The notes under the pieces are model-generated. The model saw only the letters and a list, made by a program, of their open reading frames with translations, was not told the DNA's origin and ran no database searches. Below, piece by piece: positions 43,371-53,096 of a stretch of DNA of 64,000 bases (positions within the stretch are counted from its first letter, which is position 1; each line of letters begins with the position of its first letter). The stretch is taken from NCBI GenBank assembly GCA_963580285.1, contig OY757011.1, positions 95,339,650 to 95,403,649 of the forward strand, given 5' to 3'. This DNA is from Lucinisca nassula. Its lineage: Eukaryota; Mollusca; Bivalvia; Lucinida; Lucinidae. The position numbers were made by a program, and so were the translations under genes.

Positions 43371-46300
43371 ATGGTAAAAAGAATGAGTAACAAAGATGTA
43401 CAATATATATTAAATCTTCATCGTGATGGAGTTATTAACGATGAACAATTGCGTAAAATGGTTGATGCTCTTAAAGAGCCTCCACAACAAACTTCTACGT
43501 TGGAAAATCTGCGCAAAAGACGTAGAAATAAAAAGAAAAGAAAACGACAGCAACAAAATGCTGTTAAAACAAGTGAAAAAATTAATGATGAAGATATAGA
43601 TGATGATACTAAAAATGCTCTGAAACTGGTTGATAAACCATTATGCAATTACTTCAAAGCGTATGAAATAGATGCTCATAAATATAAAGACCCAAATATT
43701 TTGTTTAATGAAAAAAAATCTGTCATTATAGATAAAATTAATGAAGACATTAAAGAATACAATGGCATTAAATTTTCAATTGGGTTATCTATAAAGTTTT
43801 TTAAAGATGAACTTAATGGTGAAAGAAAAGAAGTTAACGCTGCATCACACGGAGAACAATGTGCAGTTCTTGATGGAAATAATTTAGATGAATATTATGA
43901 TAAACAAACGTCTTATTTACAAACATGGATTGAAAAATTCACAAATACCGCAACAGGTTTAGAAATTGACCACTGTATCAAACTCTATGTTAACATAGCA
44001 AAATATGAACCACTCAGAGGTTCTTCATATATTCCTCTTCCAAAAGTAATAGCAAACAAACAAGCAATAATTAATATGAAGAACAATGATAATAAATGTT
44101 TAGAATGGGCATTGAAATCTGCTCTATATCCAGCAAAGAATAACTTAAATAATGTATATAGTTATACAAAATGTCCTAATCTGAATATGGAAGGAATAGA
44201 CTTCCCCACACCAATCTCACAAATACCAAAAGTTGAGAAACAAAACAATATAGCAATCAATGTTTATGGATACACATTAACAAAAAAGACAGAGAAACTT
44301 ACTATATTTCCATATCATATTTCAAATCAACCAAATGATAAAGAACGAATTAATCTGCTTTTGATAACTGAAGATGTTGAAGAGGAAATTGATGATAATG
44401 AAGAAGGAGAAATAGATGAAAATTATAATCCAGATGAAAAACCACAAAAGGAAACAAAATATCACTACTGTTGGATTAAAAGCCTAAATAGATTACTTCG
44501 TAATCAGAATAACAAACACGGAGCTACTTACTTTTGTGAAAGATGTCTTCACGGTTTTTCAAGAGAAGATTTACTAACCAAACATAAAGAAGACTGTGAA
44601 GGCATAAATAAATCTCCAATGCGAATAGAAATGCCATCAAAAGGTCTTATCAAGTTTAAAAACCATCAAAATCAAATGCCCGTTCCCTATGTCATTTATT
44701 CCGACTTTGAAAGTATTATCAAACCTAAAACAGAACAAAAAGGAGATAAATCAGAAATAACAAGTGAACACGAAGCTTGCGGATTTGGTTATCAAGTTGT
44801 CAGATATGATGGTGAAGCTGAAGAACCTGTTATCTACAGAGGTAAAGATGTTGTTGAAGTATTTTTGAATCACTTAAAATGTGAGGTTAGCAATATCAAT
44901 AACATCTTTGCTCACCCCGAACCATTAACAGAGCAAAACACTGAAGACTATGAAAATGCCACCAAATGTTGGATATGCGAACAAGAAATAGGAAATAACA
45001 AAAACAACCCAAAAGTAAACGACCACTGTCATTTCACTGGAGAATACAGAGGACCAGCACATAAATCTTGTAATCTCAAACTTGCAATCAAACCAAATAA
45101 AACCAAAATTCCAGTTATCTTCCACAACTTAAAAGGTTATGATAGTCATCTAATAATGCAGAAAATACACAAAGCAAGTGGAAACATTACTTGTATTGCA
45201 AATAATGCAGAGAAATTCATCTCATTCAGCATTGGACAACTGAAATTCTTAGACAGTTTTCAATTTATGGCTTCCTCTCTTGAAAAGTTGGTAGATGGAG
45301 CAATTGGTGTAAGTACGGAATGTGAAAAATGTAAAGATACAGAAGAAATAAACATCAATGAAAATTGGTTATTAACAGCAAAATGTAAAAAATGCCACAA
45401 TACAAGATATAAACAACTCAACAAATCAGACTTACCATTAACTGTAAAACATACAACTAACTCACATCTTCTTGCTCGTAAAGGTATCTATCCATACGAA
45501 TATATTGACAGTCAAGAAAGATTCAATGAAACTGAACTACCACCAATAGACAAATTCTACAGTTCTCTAACAGATGAAAGTATCAAACAAAAAGACTATG
45601 AACACGCTCAAAAAGTATGGAAACAATTTAACTGTAAAACACTTGGTGATTATCATGATTTATACCTCAAAACAGATGTTCTCTTACTTGCAGATGTTTT
45701 TCAAAAGTTTAGAGAAACCTGTATGAATAACTATAAACTTGACCCTCTACATTACTACACTGCACCTGGTCTATCTTGGGATGCTCTTCTAAAATACACA
45801 AAAATAGAATTACAACTTCTATCAGATTTGGATATGCATCTTTTCATTGAAAAAGGAATGAGAGGTGGAATAAGTATGGTATCTAAAAGACACGCCAAAG
45901 CAAACAATAAATATGTAGTAGATTATAATCCAGATGAAGAAGACAATTACATAATGTATTTAGATGCAAATAATTTATATGGTCATTCAATGAGCCAACC
46001 ACTTCCATATGGTGGTTTCAAATGGATAACTAATAAAGATTTAATAGATGGAGAACTTCAACCACTAAAAAAAGGTAGAGGAAGAATATATGAAGTAGAT
46101 TTAGAATATCCCAAACATTTACATAAACTACATAACGACTATCCACTTGCACCTGAAAAATTAGCAATTAAAAAAGAATGGTTATCCGACTATCAAAATG
46201 AACTAATTGAAAATAGTATGTTAAAAACAGAAAAACTTGTCCCCAATCTAATGGATAAGAAGAAATATGTAGTACATTACAAGAACTTGAGACTATACAA

Positions 46301-47219
46301 ACAACTTGGTATGAAAATAACAAAAATACACAGAATATTAGAATTTGATGAGAAACCTTGGATGGAACCTTACATACGTCTGAATACAGAATTACGTAAA
46401 AAAGCAAAGACTACATTTGAAAAAGATTTCTTTAAACTTATGAACAATTCAGTATTTGGCAAAACAATGGAAAACATACGTAAAAGAGTTGATATTAAAT
46501 TAGTCAAAACAGATGGCAGTGAAAATGAAAAAATCCGCAAGATAATAGCCAAACCAAACTTCAATCGTAGAATAAAGTTCTCTGATGATTTATCTGCCAT
46601 TCAAGTGAATAAAACAAGATTAACTCTAAATAAACCAATATATGTTGGCTTCTGTGTTTTAGATTTATCAAAACATCTTATGTACGATTGGTATTATAAT
46701 ACATTGAAAAAGAAGTATGGTGATAACTGCACCTTGTTGTACACCGACACCGATAGTTTATTAGTAGATATCAAAACCAAAGATGCTTACAAAGATATGT
46801 CTGAAATGAAAGATGAATACGATTTCTCTGATTATCCAAAAGAACATCCACTATACGATGAAACAAACAAGAAGGTCATAGGTAAGATGAAGGATGAATG
46901 TGCTGGTGTTTCAATATCAGAATATATTGGTCTTCGTCCTAAACTATATTCAGTATTAAGAGCAGATGAACAAGTCATCAAAAAAGCGAAAGGAACAAAA
47001 AAATATGTAATCAAAAAACAAATCAATTTTGAAAACTACAGAGATGCATTATTCAACAAAAAGAAATACACACACTCAATGAACATGCTACGCTCAATGC
47101 ATCACAACATATATGGATTAAAAGTAAATAAGACTACACTTTCTCCTTTAGACACAAAAAGATACATAACTGACGATGGCATTACGACATACGCGTATGG
47201 GTATCAGCCGGAACAATAA
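43371..47219 (+). CDS. Protein-primed DNA polymerase B, 1282 aa, intact
   Basis: This is the replication polymerase of the element. In order it has a basic nuclear-localisation-like cluster (RKRRRNKKKRKR, about 48-59), a C2H2-like finger (CERCLHGF...H...C, about 387-408), exonuclease I with DFES (about 445), a CxxC/HCH zinc motif (CWIC ... DHCHFTGEYRGPAH, about 532-560), exonuclease II HNLKGYDSHL (about 585), exonuclease III YLKTDVLLLADVF (about 765), polymerase motif A YLDANNLYG (about 863), motif B NNSVFGKTMEN (about 1024) and motif C YTDTDS (about 1124). All catalytic residues of the proofreading and polymerase domains are visible. It belongs to the protein-primed branch, in which synthesis starts from a terminal protein at the inverted repeats. 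The start was taken as the first ATG after an AT-rich leader; the second Met at residue 5 is an alternative. The 3' end overlaps the integrase by 38 bp. Confidence 0.96.
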   Translation: MVKRMSNKDVQYILNLHRDGVINDEQLRKMVDALKEPPQQTSTLENLRKRRRNKKKRKRQQQNAVKTSEKINDEDIDDDTKNALKLVDKPLCNYFKAYEIDAHKYKDPNILFNEKKSVIIDKINEDIKEYNGIKFSIGLSIKFFKDELNGERKEVNAASHGEQCAVLDGNNLDEYYDKQTSYLQTWIEKFTNTATGLEIDHCIKLYVNIAKYEPLRGSSYIPLPKVIANKQAIINMKNNDNKCLEWALKSALYPAKNNLNNVYSYTKCPNLNMEGIDFPTPISQIPKVEKQNNIAINVYGYTLTKKTEKLTIFPYHISNQPNDKERINLLLITEDVEEEIDDNEEGEIDENYNPDEKPQKETKYHYCWIKSLNRLLRNQNNKHGATYFCERCLHGFSREDLLTKHKEDCEGINKSPMRIEMPSKGLIKFKNHQNQMPVPYVIYSDFESIIKPKTEQKGDKSEITSEHEACGFGYQVVRYDGEAEEPVIYRGKDVVEVFLNHLKCEVSNINNIFAHPEPLTEQNTEDYENATKCWICEQEIGNNKNNPKVNDHCHFTGEYRGPAHKSCNLKLAIKPNKTKIPVIFHNLKGYDSHLIMQKIHKASGNITCIANNAEKFISFSIGQLKFLDSFQFMASSLEKLVDGAIGVSTECEKCKDTEEININENWLLTAKCKKCHNTRYKQLNKSDLPLTVKHTTNSHLLARKGIYPYEYIDSQERFNETELPPIDKFYSSLTDESIKQKDYEHAQKVWKQFNCKTLGDYHDLYLKTDVLLLADVFQKFRETCMNNYKLDPLHYYTAPGLSWDALLKYTKIELQLLSDLDMHLFIEKGMRGGISMVSKRHAKANNKYVVDYNPDEEDNYIMYLDANNLYGHSMSQPLPYGGFKWITNKDLIDGELQPLKKGRGRIYEVDLEYPKHLHKLHNDYPLAPEKLAIKKEWLSDYQNELIENSMLKTEKLVPNLMDKKKYVVHYKNLRLYKQLGMKITKIHRILEFDEKPWMEPYIRLNTELRKKAKTTFEKDFFKLMNNSVFGKTMENIRKRVDIKLVKTDGSENEKIRKIIAKPNFNRRIKFSDDLSAIQVNKTRLTLNKPIYVGFCVLDLSKHLMYDWYYNTLKKKYGDNCTLLYTDTDSLLVDIKTKDAYKDMSEMKDEYDFSDYPKEHPLYDETNKKVIGKMKDECAGVSISEYIGLRPKLYSVLRADEQVIKKAKGTKKYVIKKQINFENYRDALFNKKKYTHSMNMLRSMHHNIYGLKVNKTTLSPLDTKRYITDDGITTYAYGYQPEQ

Positions 47220-48081
47220 GTAATTCCTCTTTGACAAACCCTCTCTTAGGTGCAGGAGATTTCAAATAATAAACTCTTATTGCCTGCGTTATAATATGAT
47301 AGTCAATCTTATGAATATCAACAGACCATACTGGGTCAGTAGCCCTTCTCTTTCCACCACCTTCTAATTCTCCAGGTTGATACAAATATCTAACATTTGC
47401 ATAAGGACAAATTTCAGCATCAACTTTTCTTGTTATAATTGGAGGAGGTTTTTTCGTCTCCTTATTTAATGCTTTAATAACATCAGATAATCTCTTAACC
47501 CATTCTCTGTTTCTTTTTTTAGTATCAATCTCTTTAGCATACTGATAACCAAACTATCTTTCTGCTAAGGTTCTATTAAATCTTTCTACTATTCCTTGGT
47601 CTCTGTGTATTTCTTTTCTACCTCTTCTTATTTTGGTATTATGCTTTTCCATCAAAGTTGAAACGGAACTCATAAATTCTCTACCAGGATCAACTTGCAA
47701 TAGTTTAGGATACTTAAAATGTCTTTTATAAATCTTCTCAAAAGCATTTGCAACTTCTTTACTATCTTTCGACGTCAAAGGTTCGGCTTCTTTATATCTT
47801 GTTCCAATATCAACCACTGTTAATGCATACTTGTATGTTTTTCTACCAATAGTGTCATGAGGTAAAAACAACAAATCAGCCTGATGAACTTCATTCTCTG
47901 CAGACACATCAAATTTTGGTCTTATTATTTTCTTAGGTGCAGGTAAATATATTTGCCATACTGCTTGTTTCTTTAAGAATTCTAATGCTTGTTTCTGACT
48001 AACCTTTGCTTCTTTTGCTAATTTACTAACTGCTGAGTGTCCTTTCCAGAAACCTTTTGGACTATAGTATATCTTCTCCAT
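47182..48081 (-). pseudogene. Polinton integrase (retroviral/RVE type), interrupted by TAG
   Basis: The frame spans 300 codons including both stops. Codon 176 (47554-47556) is TAG, and the same frame continues to TAA at 47182-47184. The catalytic triad is present before the break: D69 (VHQADLLFLP), D131 (LQVDPGREF) and E166 (GIVERFNRTL), with 34 residues between the last two. After the break lies the C-terminal domain (DPVWSVDIHKI, GFVKEELLIVP), which is the target-binding chromo-like module in this family. The enzyme inserts the element and makes the 6-bp duplication. Truncation leaves a core without the C-terminal module. The last 38 bp overlap the polymerase gene on the other strand. Confidence 0.92.
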
Positions 48082-48119
48082 TTATTTTTATTTAAGAAAA
48101 AATATTTATATATAAAAAG
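48082..48119. promoter_or_regulatory. 38-bp divergent start region at the integrase
   Basis: A/T-only spacer with AAAAAATATTTATATATAA between opposed ATGs at 48081 and 48120. Confidence 0.6.
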
Positions 48120-48461
48120 ATGTCAAACAACAATATTCAAAATATCTCAACTGATGAATTTGAAGCGTTGTTAAAAGAACAAAGTCAATTTAGCACAAAG
48201 AAATGGACTGATTTAGAAATCAACAACATTTATACAATCATCGACTATAGAACACTTGACACAGAAAATGGTGTGAGTGTAATTTTAACTCTCAAAGACA
48301 ATGGTGAAGTATGGAGTCCTGCACATCTCACAAAGAAGATAGAAGGTAAAGAACCACCATTTTATGTAAGACCACTTGGTTTGAAACCATGTAAGAATAA
48401 TAAAAAAAATAAATATCATGCTTATGATTTAGTTTTTCCAAAGAAAGAATTACATGCATAA
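48120..48461 (+). CDS. Polinton small protein, 113 aa, function unknown
   Basis: A small soluble protein with alternating beta-type segments (NNIYTIIDYRTL, VSVILTLKDNGEVWSP) and a conserved-looking PPFYVRPLGLKPCKN. I associate this sequence type with other Polintons but know no function; an OB-like fold is only a guess from size and strand pattern. It is divergent from the integrase and ends 32 bp before the tail of the next minus-strand gene. Intact. Confidence 0.7.
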   Translation: MSNNNIQNISTDEFEALLKEQSQFSTKKWTDLEINNIYTIIDYRTLDTENGVSVILTLKDNGEVWSPAHLTKKIEGKEPPFYVRPLGLKPCKNNKKNKYHAYDLVFPKKELHA

Positions 48462-48492
48462 AGATTATGTCAAAAAAATATTTTTTTTTTAC

Positions 48493-48928
48493 CTACATCA
48501 ACTTCCAAGCAACAAATCCTGTCAATGCCATACCACCAACAACAAATGCAATCTCTCTATTTTTCTGGTCTTCTGATGGAGTGTAAAAATCACTTAATGT
48601 AGGTTTTGGTGGTAAATTGTGTGGATAAATTATCTGGCAATTGTTTTCCTGTAATATAGTAATACTGTCTCATAGCAGTATCAGCATCACTGAACTCATT
48701 CAAAGCATGATGTTCCTTCTTCAGTTGTTCGTTAATAAAATCCAATCTTTCTGTTCTCTTCTCATTCCACGCAGTTGTTGCTGATTCTAATTGTTCCATC
48801 GCCTTATCATGCCTCTTTCTCTCTTCATCACTATTGCTACCAATATGTGAAAATAAATAATTACTGCCTGAAAATGCTAATGCGTTTGTAATTGCTCCTC
48901 CAACCATTAATGCTACTGCACTTGCCAT
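48493..48928 (-). pseudogene. Polinton membrane protein, frameshifted near the C-terminus
   Basis: The frame from ATG 48928 begins with a hydrophobic segment (VALMVGGAITNALAF), then a charged coiled coil (EERKRHDKAMEQLESA...NEKRTERLDFINEQLKKEH), and stops at 48590. From about 48635 the neighbouring frame is open down to TAG at 48493-48495. It encodes a proline-rich turn (LPPKP), SDFYTPSEDQ and a closing hydrophobic segment (AFVVGGMALTGFVAW). A small indel between about 48620 and 48655 therefore separates the body from its membrane tail. The family is conserved in Polintons and uncharacterised. Confidence 0.7.
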
Positions 48929-48957
48929 TTTTATATAATGGAAAAAAAATATTAAAA

Positions 48958-49194
48958 TTACTTCATAATATCTGCAGGAATAATACCTTGCTTAACAAGC
49001 ATATCCTTTGTTGCCATTGCAAGTAATATATCAATGGACAACATACCAATATCTGTCATATTAAAATCTACTTTTGGTGCTGGTCTTTTCAATAGTTTTC
49101 TACCAAGTTCTGAATATCCAACAGTTAATACAGTTTCCACTCCAGCATGATATAACATGTTTGCAATTTGTTTTCCGTCTATTGAGGTTGTCAT
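48958..49194 (-). CDS. Polinton small conserved protein, 78 aa
   Basis: It contains GRKLLKRPAPKVDFNMTDIG and IDILLAMATKDMLVKQGIIP, a pattern I recognise from small proteins next to the other accessory genes of Polintons. A central moderately hydrophobic helix could associate with membranes. Function unknown. It is 29 bp from both neighbours on the same strand, suggesting co-transcription of 48493-50021. Confidence 0.7.
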   Translation of the reverse strand: MTTSIDGKQIANMLYHAGVETVLTVGYSELGRKLLKRPAPKVDFNMTDIGMLSIDILLAMATKDMLVKQGIIPADIMK

Positions 49195-49222
49195 TTTTTA
49201 ATGAGAATATTATTTTTTTAAA

Positions 49223-49558
49223 TTAATTAAATTCAAATGGGTCAATTTCTTTTTGTTGTATAATAGGTTGTTGCATCATAGGTTGTTGTGGTACAACTTG
49301 TTTAGACTTGTACATATACAATCCTATTCCAACAACTCCAACTGTTATGCATAATGGTATATAATTTTTGTATATATTCTGTGAATTTGGAGAACCGACT
49401 TCATCATCTTTTGTTATAGATTTTAATTCCATGTTTTCTTTCTTTATAGTTTCAGTCTCCTTTCTTCTTAATTCTGCATTTCTTTTTCTTGCTTCTGCAC
49501 CTTTCTTACCAGCAGATACTCGTCTTGGGTCTTTTGTTTTAACTTCAGTATCACTCAT
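49223..49558 (-). CDS. Polinton small basic single-span protein, 111 aa
   Basis: The N-terminal half is Lys/Arg-rich (DPRRVSAGKKGAEARKRNAE) with a coiled-coil tendency. A single membrane span follows (YIPLCITVGVVGIGLYMY, about 68-85), then a Gln/Pro tail (VVPQQPMMQQPIIQQ). The start overlaps the end of the next upstream gene by 8 bp (49551-49558). Similar basic one-span proteins occur in other Polintons; role unknown, a virion membrane or DNA-condensing protein being possible. Intact. Confidence 0.75.
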   Translation of the reverse strand: MSDTEVKTKDPRRVSAGKKGAEARKRNAELRRKETETIKKENMELKSITKDDEVGSPNSQNIYKNYIPLCITVGVVGIGLYMYKSKQVVPQQPMMQQPIIQQKEIDPFEFN

Positions 49559-50021
49559 TTTTTTCTAAGGAGATATTTTCTTTTTTATTAAAATCAATAT
49601 GTCTTGCTGTTGTTAGCATTGCAGTTAATGGAGCAAGATACATTCCATATCTATAATACAATTCACAACACGAACTTGTCAAAGCGTGATTGATAAAAGG
49701 GTCTTCCTCTAAGTCTTGTATCAGTTTAGGTGGATTAACAACATTGAAATACTTTGATACACCCATAACATATAAACTAATGAAAGAATTACCTAATGTC
49801 TTAGTCATACTTGCTCCCAATCTTGCTTCATATCTGCAGTAAAGTTTATTTATTTGTTCTGCTGTCATTGTATCAATGTCTGATAGTTGTAAGTCTTTAC
49901 CAAGATACTGCTTACTACCACCACCAGCAACAATGGCTGATAATCGCTCACGTTTTGTTTCTTGTTCATTATTTTCTGTGCTTTCACATTCAATGTCTTG
50001 TAATAGTTCTTCAGCGTCCAT
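49551..50021 (-). CDS. Polinton conserved protein, about 156 aa
   Basis: The frame is open upstream to 50150, but the first 43 codons there are AT-rich, hydrophobic and lie against the terminal repeat. The ATG at 50021 (MDAEELLQDIE) follows the AT-rich leader seen at other genes, so I take it as the start. The body has QINKLYCRYEARLGASMTKTL, EDPFINHALTSSCCELYYRY and GMYLAPLTAMLTTARHIDF, a conserved helical Polinton family of unknown function. It probably begins the accessory operon running toward the integrase. Confidence 0.75.
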   Translation of the reverse strand: MDAEELLQDIECESTENNEQETKRERLSAIVAGGGSKQYLGKDLQLSDIDTMTAEQINKLYCRYEARLGASMTKTLGNSFISLYVMGVSKYFNVVNPPKLIQDLEEDPFINHALTSSCCELYYRYGMYLAPLTAMLTTARHIDFNKKENISLEKNE

Positions 50022-50154
50022 TTTTATTTTACGAAATATATTTTTTATTTTTAAAAAATAAAACATCACATATCCGATTATTGATAAGATTGCTGTGTTT
50101 GTTATGATTATTGATAAGATTGCAGTGATTGATAATATTTCTAACAGCATTGTT

Positions 50155-50330
50155 GATGATTCAGGTGTTATTGAGAGGGCGATAATTTAATTTTTTTTGT
50201 GCTCAAGTCGGCGATATAGTTTGTATCGCCGTCGGAAAATTGTGGTATATATGTATTGTGCTCGAATTGGTGGTATATTCGTTGTCCGTGCTATACGGAC
50301 AATGAATATATTGCCGTTGGAGCATAATCT
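50155..50330 (-). repeat. Polinton right terminal inverted repeat, 176 bp
   Basis: Reverse complement of 34587-34761 apart from two substitutions and one A/T-run length difference. Ends CATAATCT, followed by the ATATAT duplication (50331-50336). Confidence 0.95.
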
Positions 50331-50606
50331 ATATATATACAGGAATGCAGCGCCCGTCGATGTCTATTTATAAAGCGTTTCCAGATATCTATTTATAAAG
50401 CGTTTCCAAGAAGTCAAACTAAAGAAAAAAAGTTACAGTAGAAACAGGTCCTACTTTCAGTTTCGTCCTTTTGATGTAACCTCATAATTAACCCATAGGT
50501 GCCAAAAATATTCCACTTTTATGAGCCTGGAGTGGTCATTTTCTAAGCATAGGGATGCCATTTTTTTAGGTAAGTTTTACAAGAATGCATGTACGTTGAG
50601 CAAACA

Positions 50607-50665
50607 GTTTAGATCTTGATCAGATGCGGCGTCTGATCTGGGTCTACACTGTTTGCCAATGTCTG
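50607..50665. repeat. M2-type hairpin core
   Basis: CAAACAGTTTAGATCTTGATCAG pairs with CTGATCTGGGTCTACACTG around GCGGC. Confidence 0.75.
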
Positions 50666-50877
50666 AAAAAGGGTCGCTAGGCATATGTGGGTTAATTCGT
50701 CAATGTACTTGATTCAAGTTGGCCTACCCCGTGCAAGATGAAATTATCTTAACTGCCGTATTCGACTGTTGTGACTCGAAACTAACCGTATGGTCTGTAT
50801 AACCCGTCTTCTGCATTGGGATCATTATAAAACATCAACATGTATGTGCTAAAATCTCATGAACTAGCATTTTCAGT

Positions 50878-51080
50878 TCATTACGAAAACACGCCTATTC
50901 AAACAAATATATACAGAATTTTGCCACCCAAATGAAAATTGCCCGATAAAAAAATTCAGATTTGTTCATATTTCTGCTCTAAATATAGATTGTGGGTACT
51001 GCTTAGAACCGCCTCGATGACGAGGTTCTAACGACTACCCATTGTCTAGGGGTCAAGATTAGGTAGGCGTGTTTTCGTGA
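50878..51080. repeat. MITE M1, full copy, followed by a half copy
   Basis: CATTACGAAAACACGCCTAT to GTAGGCGTGTTTTCGTGATG. A second, truncated M1-type sequence follows to about 51225 (ATTTTCTCTATATAAAGTTG). Confidence 0.8.
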
Positions 51081-51229
51081 TGTGAGAAAATATTCTTTTT
51101 TTTCTAGTCCAAATATAGATTGTCGGTGCACGGTGTTCTGAACCCCCTATAAAGGAAAATAATGTACCCCTGTACACTCAATTTTCTCTATATAAAGTTG
51201 GGTTTATAGGGTTGTTCAGTACTTATGCG

Positions 51230-52560
51230 GTAGCATCAAAGTGCTTCTAGTGCCTGGTTACCTTCGTTGTTCAGTGCACGGACTTGTTGATGTAATGCTT
51301 TTCTTTTCTTAAGGATTTGTAAAAGAACAAAAAAAAAAACGCCTACAGATTACAAAAGTTAATTCTGTCACTCGAGTCACACTTCTCTCGGAGTCTCAAA
51401 CTTTTCATGGTCACTCAGAATTTCCAGGACGAGTTTACGAAGAGAATTTGACAGTTGAAATCAGTAAAAAATAGTTTTGCAGAGTCCAGTTACATGTACA
51501 TGCAGATAGTCTAACTAGCCGATAACTTACTGCGTAAAAAAATTCCGAGTTGTATTTCACGAAGTAAATCAATCAAGTGTGCTTGTTGTAGGGTGATCTC
51601 TATGAAAGTGACATGTCATTTTTTCTTCATTTCTATAGCAACATTATTAACCGTTCTTTTATAAGCGGTGGGTGAAGAAAAAAAAACAGTTTTAAACCAT
51701 GATTGCAGAACTTGTCTCGATCGAGCCTCGAACTCAGGCGGAAAGAGACCTCATATCCTACCAACATGGTCAATTTTACAAACATGCCATTGTTCATCGC
51801 ATGTCAAACGAGCAATTTAAAAGCTTAACATGTACATGATCAAATTTTCCACCAGCATAAAACCTGTGCGAGTGAGCAGCTCCCAACATTCAGCCTTCTC
51901 TGTTCATAAATGCCGATTTTTTAACCAATGCAGTTAGATGCGCACCGACGTTGCCGTTTTGCTCCTCGCCGGGTCCGTGAATATGTTTCCACGTAGATTG
52001 TCCTCCTTTCAATGGTTTAAGACGGACAGCTAACACTGAAACAGTTTCCGTAAAAGCCTTACCAGAAATATCGTGCTTATTTAGAGCGACAACATCGATG
52101 CAACGTCAAGACGTGGCATCGGCTTCATGGGCATGACATGGGTCTTTTTCACAAAGGCGACCAGCACTGGCTTAAACGAGCCTGCGAGTACGTGCAGCCA
52201 TACCACAGCCTTTGCTGCTCTCGGATATGTAGAAGAGAAGTTGCGTTTCAGTTGGCTGCGCACATGCATTTGACAAAATATATGCTTATAAGGGAGGTAA
52301 TACAGAAGAAATGATTAACTTTTTCAGCCCCAAAACCTGGGAAATCGAGTGAAAAAGAATGTGAAAAATATTTTTTTTTTATACCAGTTGATAACTTTAC
52401 TTGAAAATAAATTTGTAAACCAGCACAAATGATTGCTTGCAGGTAAACTTCAACAAATACGGACACCGATGCTAACGCCGACGCCGGACGCCGGGGGTAT
52501 GGAAATAGCTCCCCCTTACTTTCGAAAGGCGAGCAGATTTTCAACTTTACAAACTAGGGA
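51230..52560. other. No supported gene
   Basis: Non-repetitive AT-rich sequence. A minus-strand ORF at 52081-52269 (62 codons, basic, slightly GC-richer) has no recognisable family and no continuing exon. GACGCCGGACGCCGGGGG at 52477-52494 is the kind of end found on pearl-like elements, so 52430-52515 may be a relic. Confidence 0.45.
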
Positions 52561-53090
52561 AAGTAGAAGTAAAACAAAGATCAGAAATCAAGCAATTAAC
52601 TTACTCCACCCATCAAAGACACCAAAGGGAAAGAAACACAAACATGAAGCGACCAGACCATAATGGAAACCTAAACAAAGGCTGGCCATAAGGACAGTTA
52701 CTTTCCCACAAAATGGCCAAAAGGCCATCCAAAATAAAAAGACACAAGTGATACACACAGTGAGTAGTAACAAACAACAACATAAATAAACCGCCACAGA
52801 AGAACCGCCTTGGAAGGGTCAGTGGAAAGAATTCCACTGCGGGGCTTAAATCGATTTTACGTGGCCACAATCCTCGCCCTTACTTCTGTCGCGATTTAGA
52901 CAAATAATTTGTTCAGTCCGCATGAAGGCCTCCTAACTCATCAGTGCAACATCTCCGTGAACACAAATAATCAAAGAACCACAGAGGTGAGAGAACGGTG
53001 AGGACTCTTCAGCAAAAAAAAAAAAAGAAAAAACACTGACATGCTGGAGCAAAAGAAAAGCTACAGTTAGCCTTCTTTTTAAAAGGAAAC
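52560..53090 (-). repeat. Penelope-like 3' region, longest truncated copy
   Basis: Inverted relative to 19453-20035: CACCAAAGGGAAAGAAACAC, ATGGCCAAAAGGCCATCC, CCGCCTTGGAAGGGTCAGTG and CAGAGGTGAGAGAACGGTGAGG are in order, extending closer to the coding end than the 5.7-kb copy. Confidence 0.75.
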
Positions 53091-53096
53091 TTTATT

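Larger units (their letters stand above)
34587..50330. mobile_element. Polinton/Maverick element, complete, 15.7 kb
   Basis: It is bounded by inverted repeats beginning AGATTATGCTCC and by a 6-bp target duplication. It encodes the signature set of the group: protein-primed DNA polymerase B, retroviral-type integrase, major capsid protein, a candidate minor capsid protein and a packaging ATPase. Length, AG/CT ends and target-duplication size fit published Polintons. Coding strands switch several times, with head-to-head and tail-to-tail packing. Base composition is very AT-rich compared with element 2 at 56-60 kb. Several genes are damaged, so this copy could not move or make particles by itself. 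Confidence 0.95.

Noticed and set aside
40917..47556. TAG as a recoded sense codon in the Polinton, since both capsid and integrase are broken by TAG
   Set aside because: The intact 199-aa gene at 35641 ends naturally with TAG, and the frameshifted tails of the ATPase and of the 48.5-kb gene also reach TAG. Two independent nonsense mutations are simpler.
49551..50150. 199-aa version of the last Polinton gene with an N-terminal membrane segment
   Set aside because: The upstream extension consists of AT-rich leader next to the terminal repeat; the ATG at 50021 has the same leader context as the other genes.
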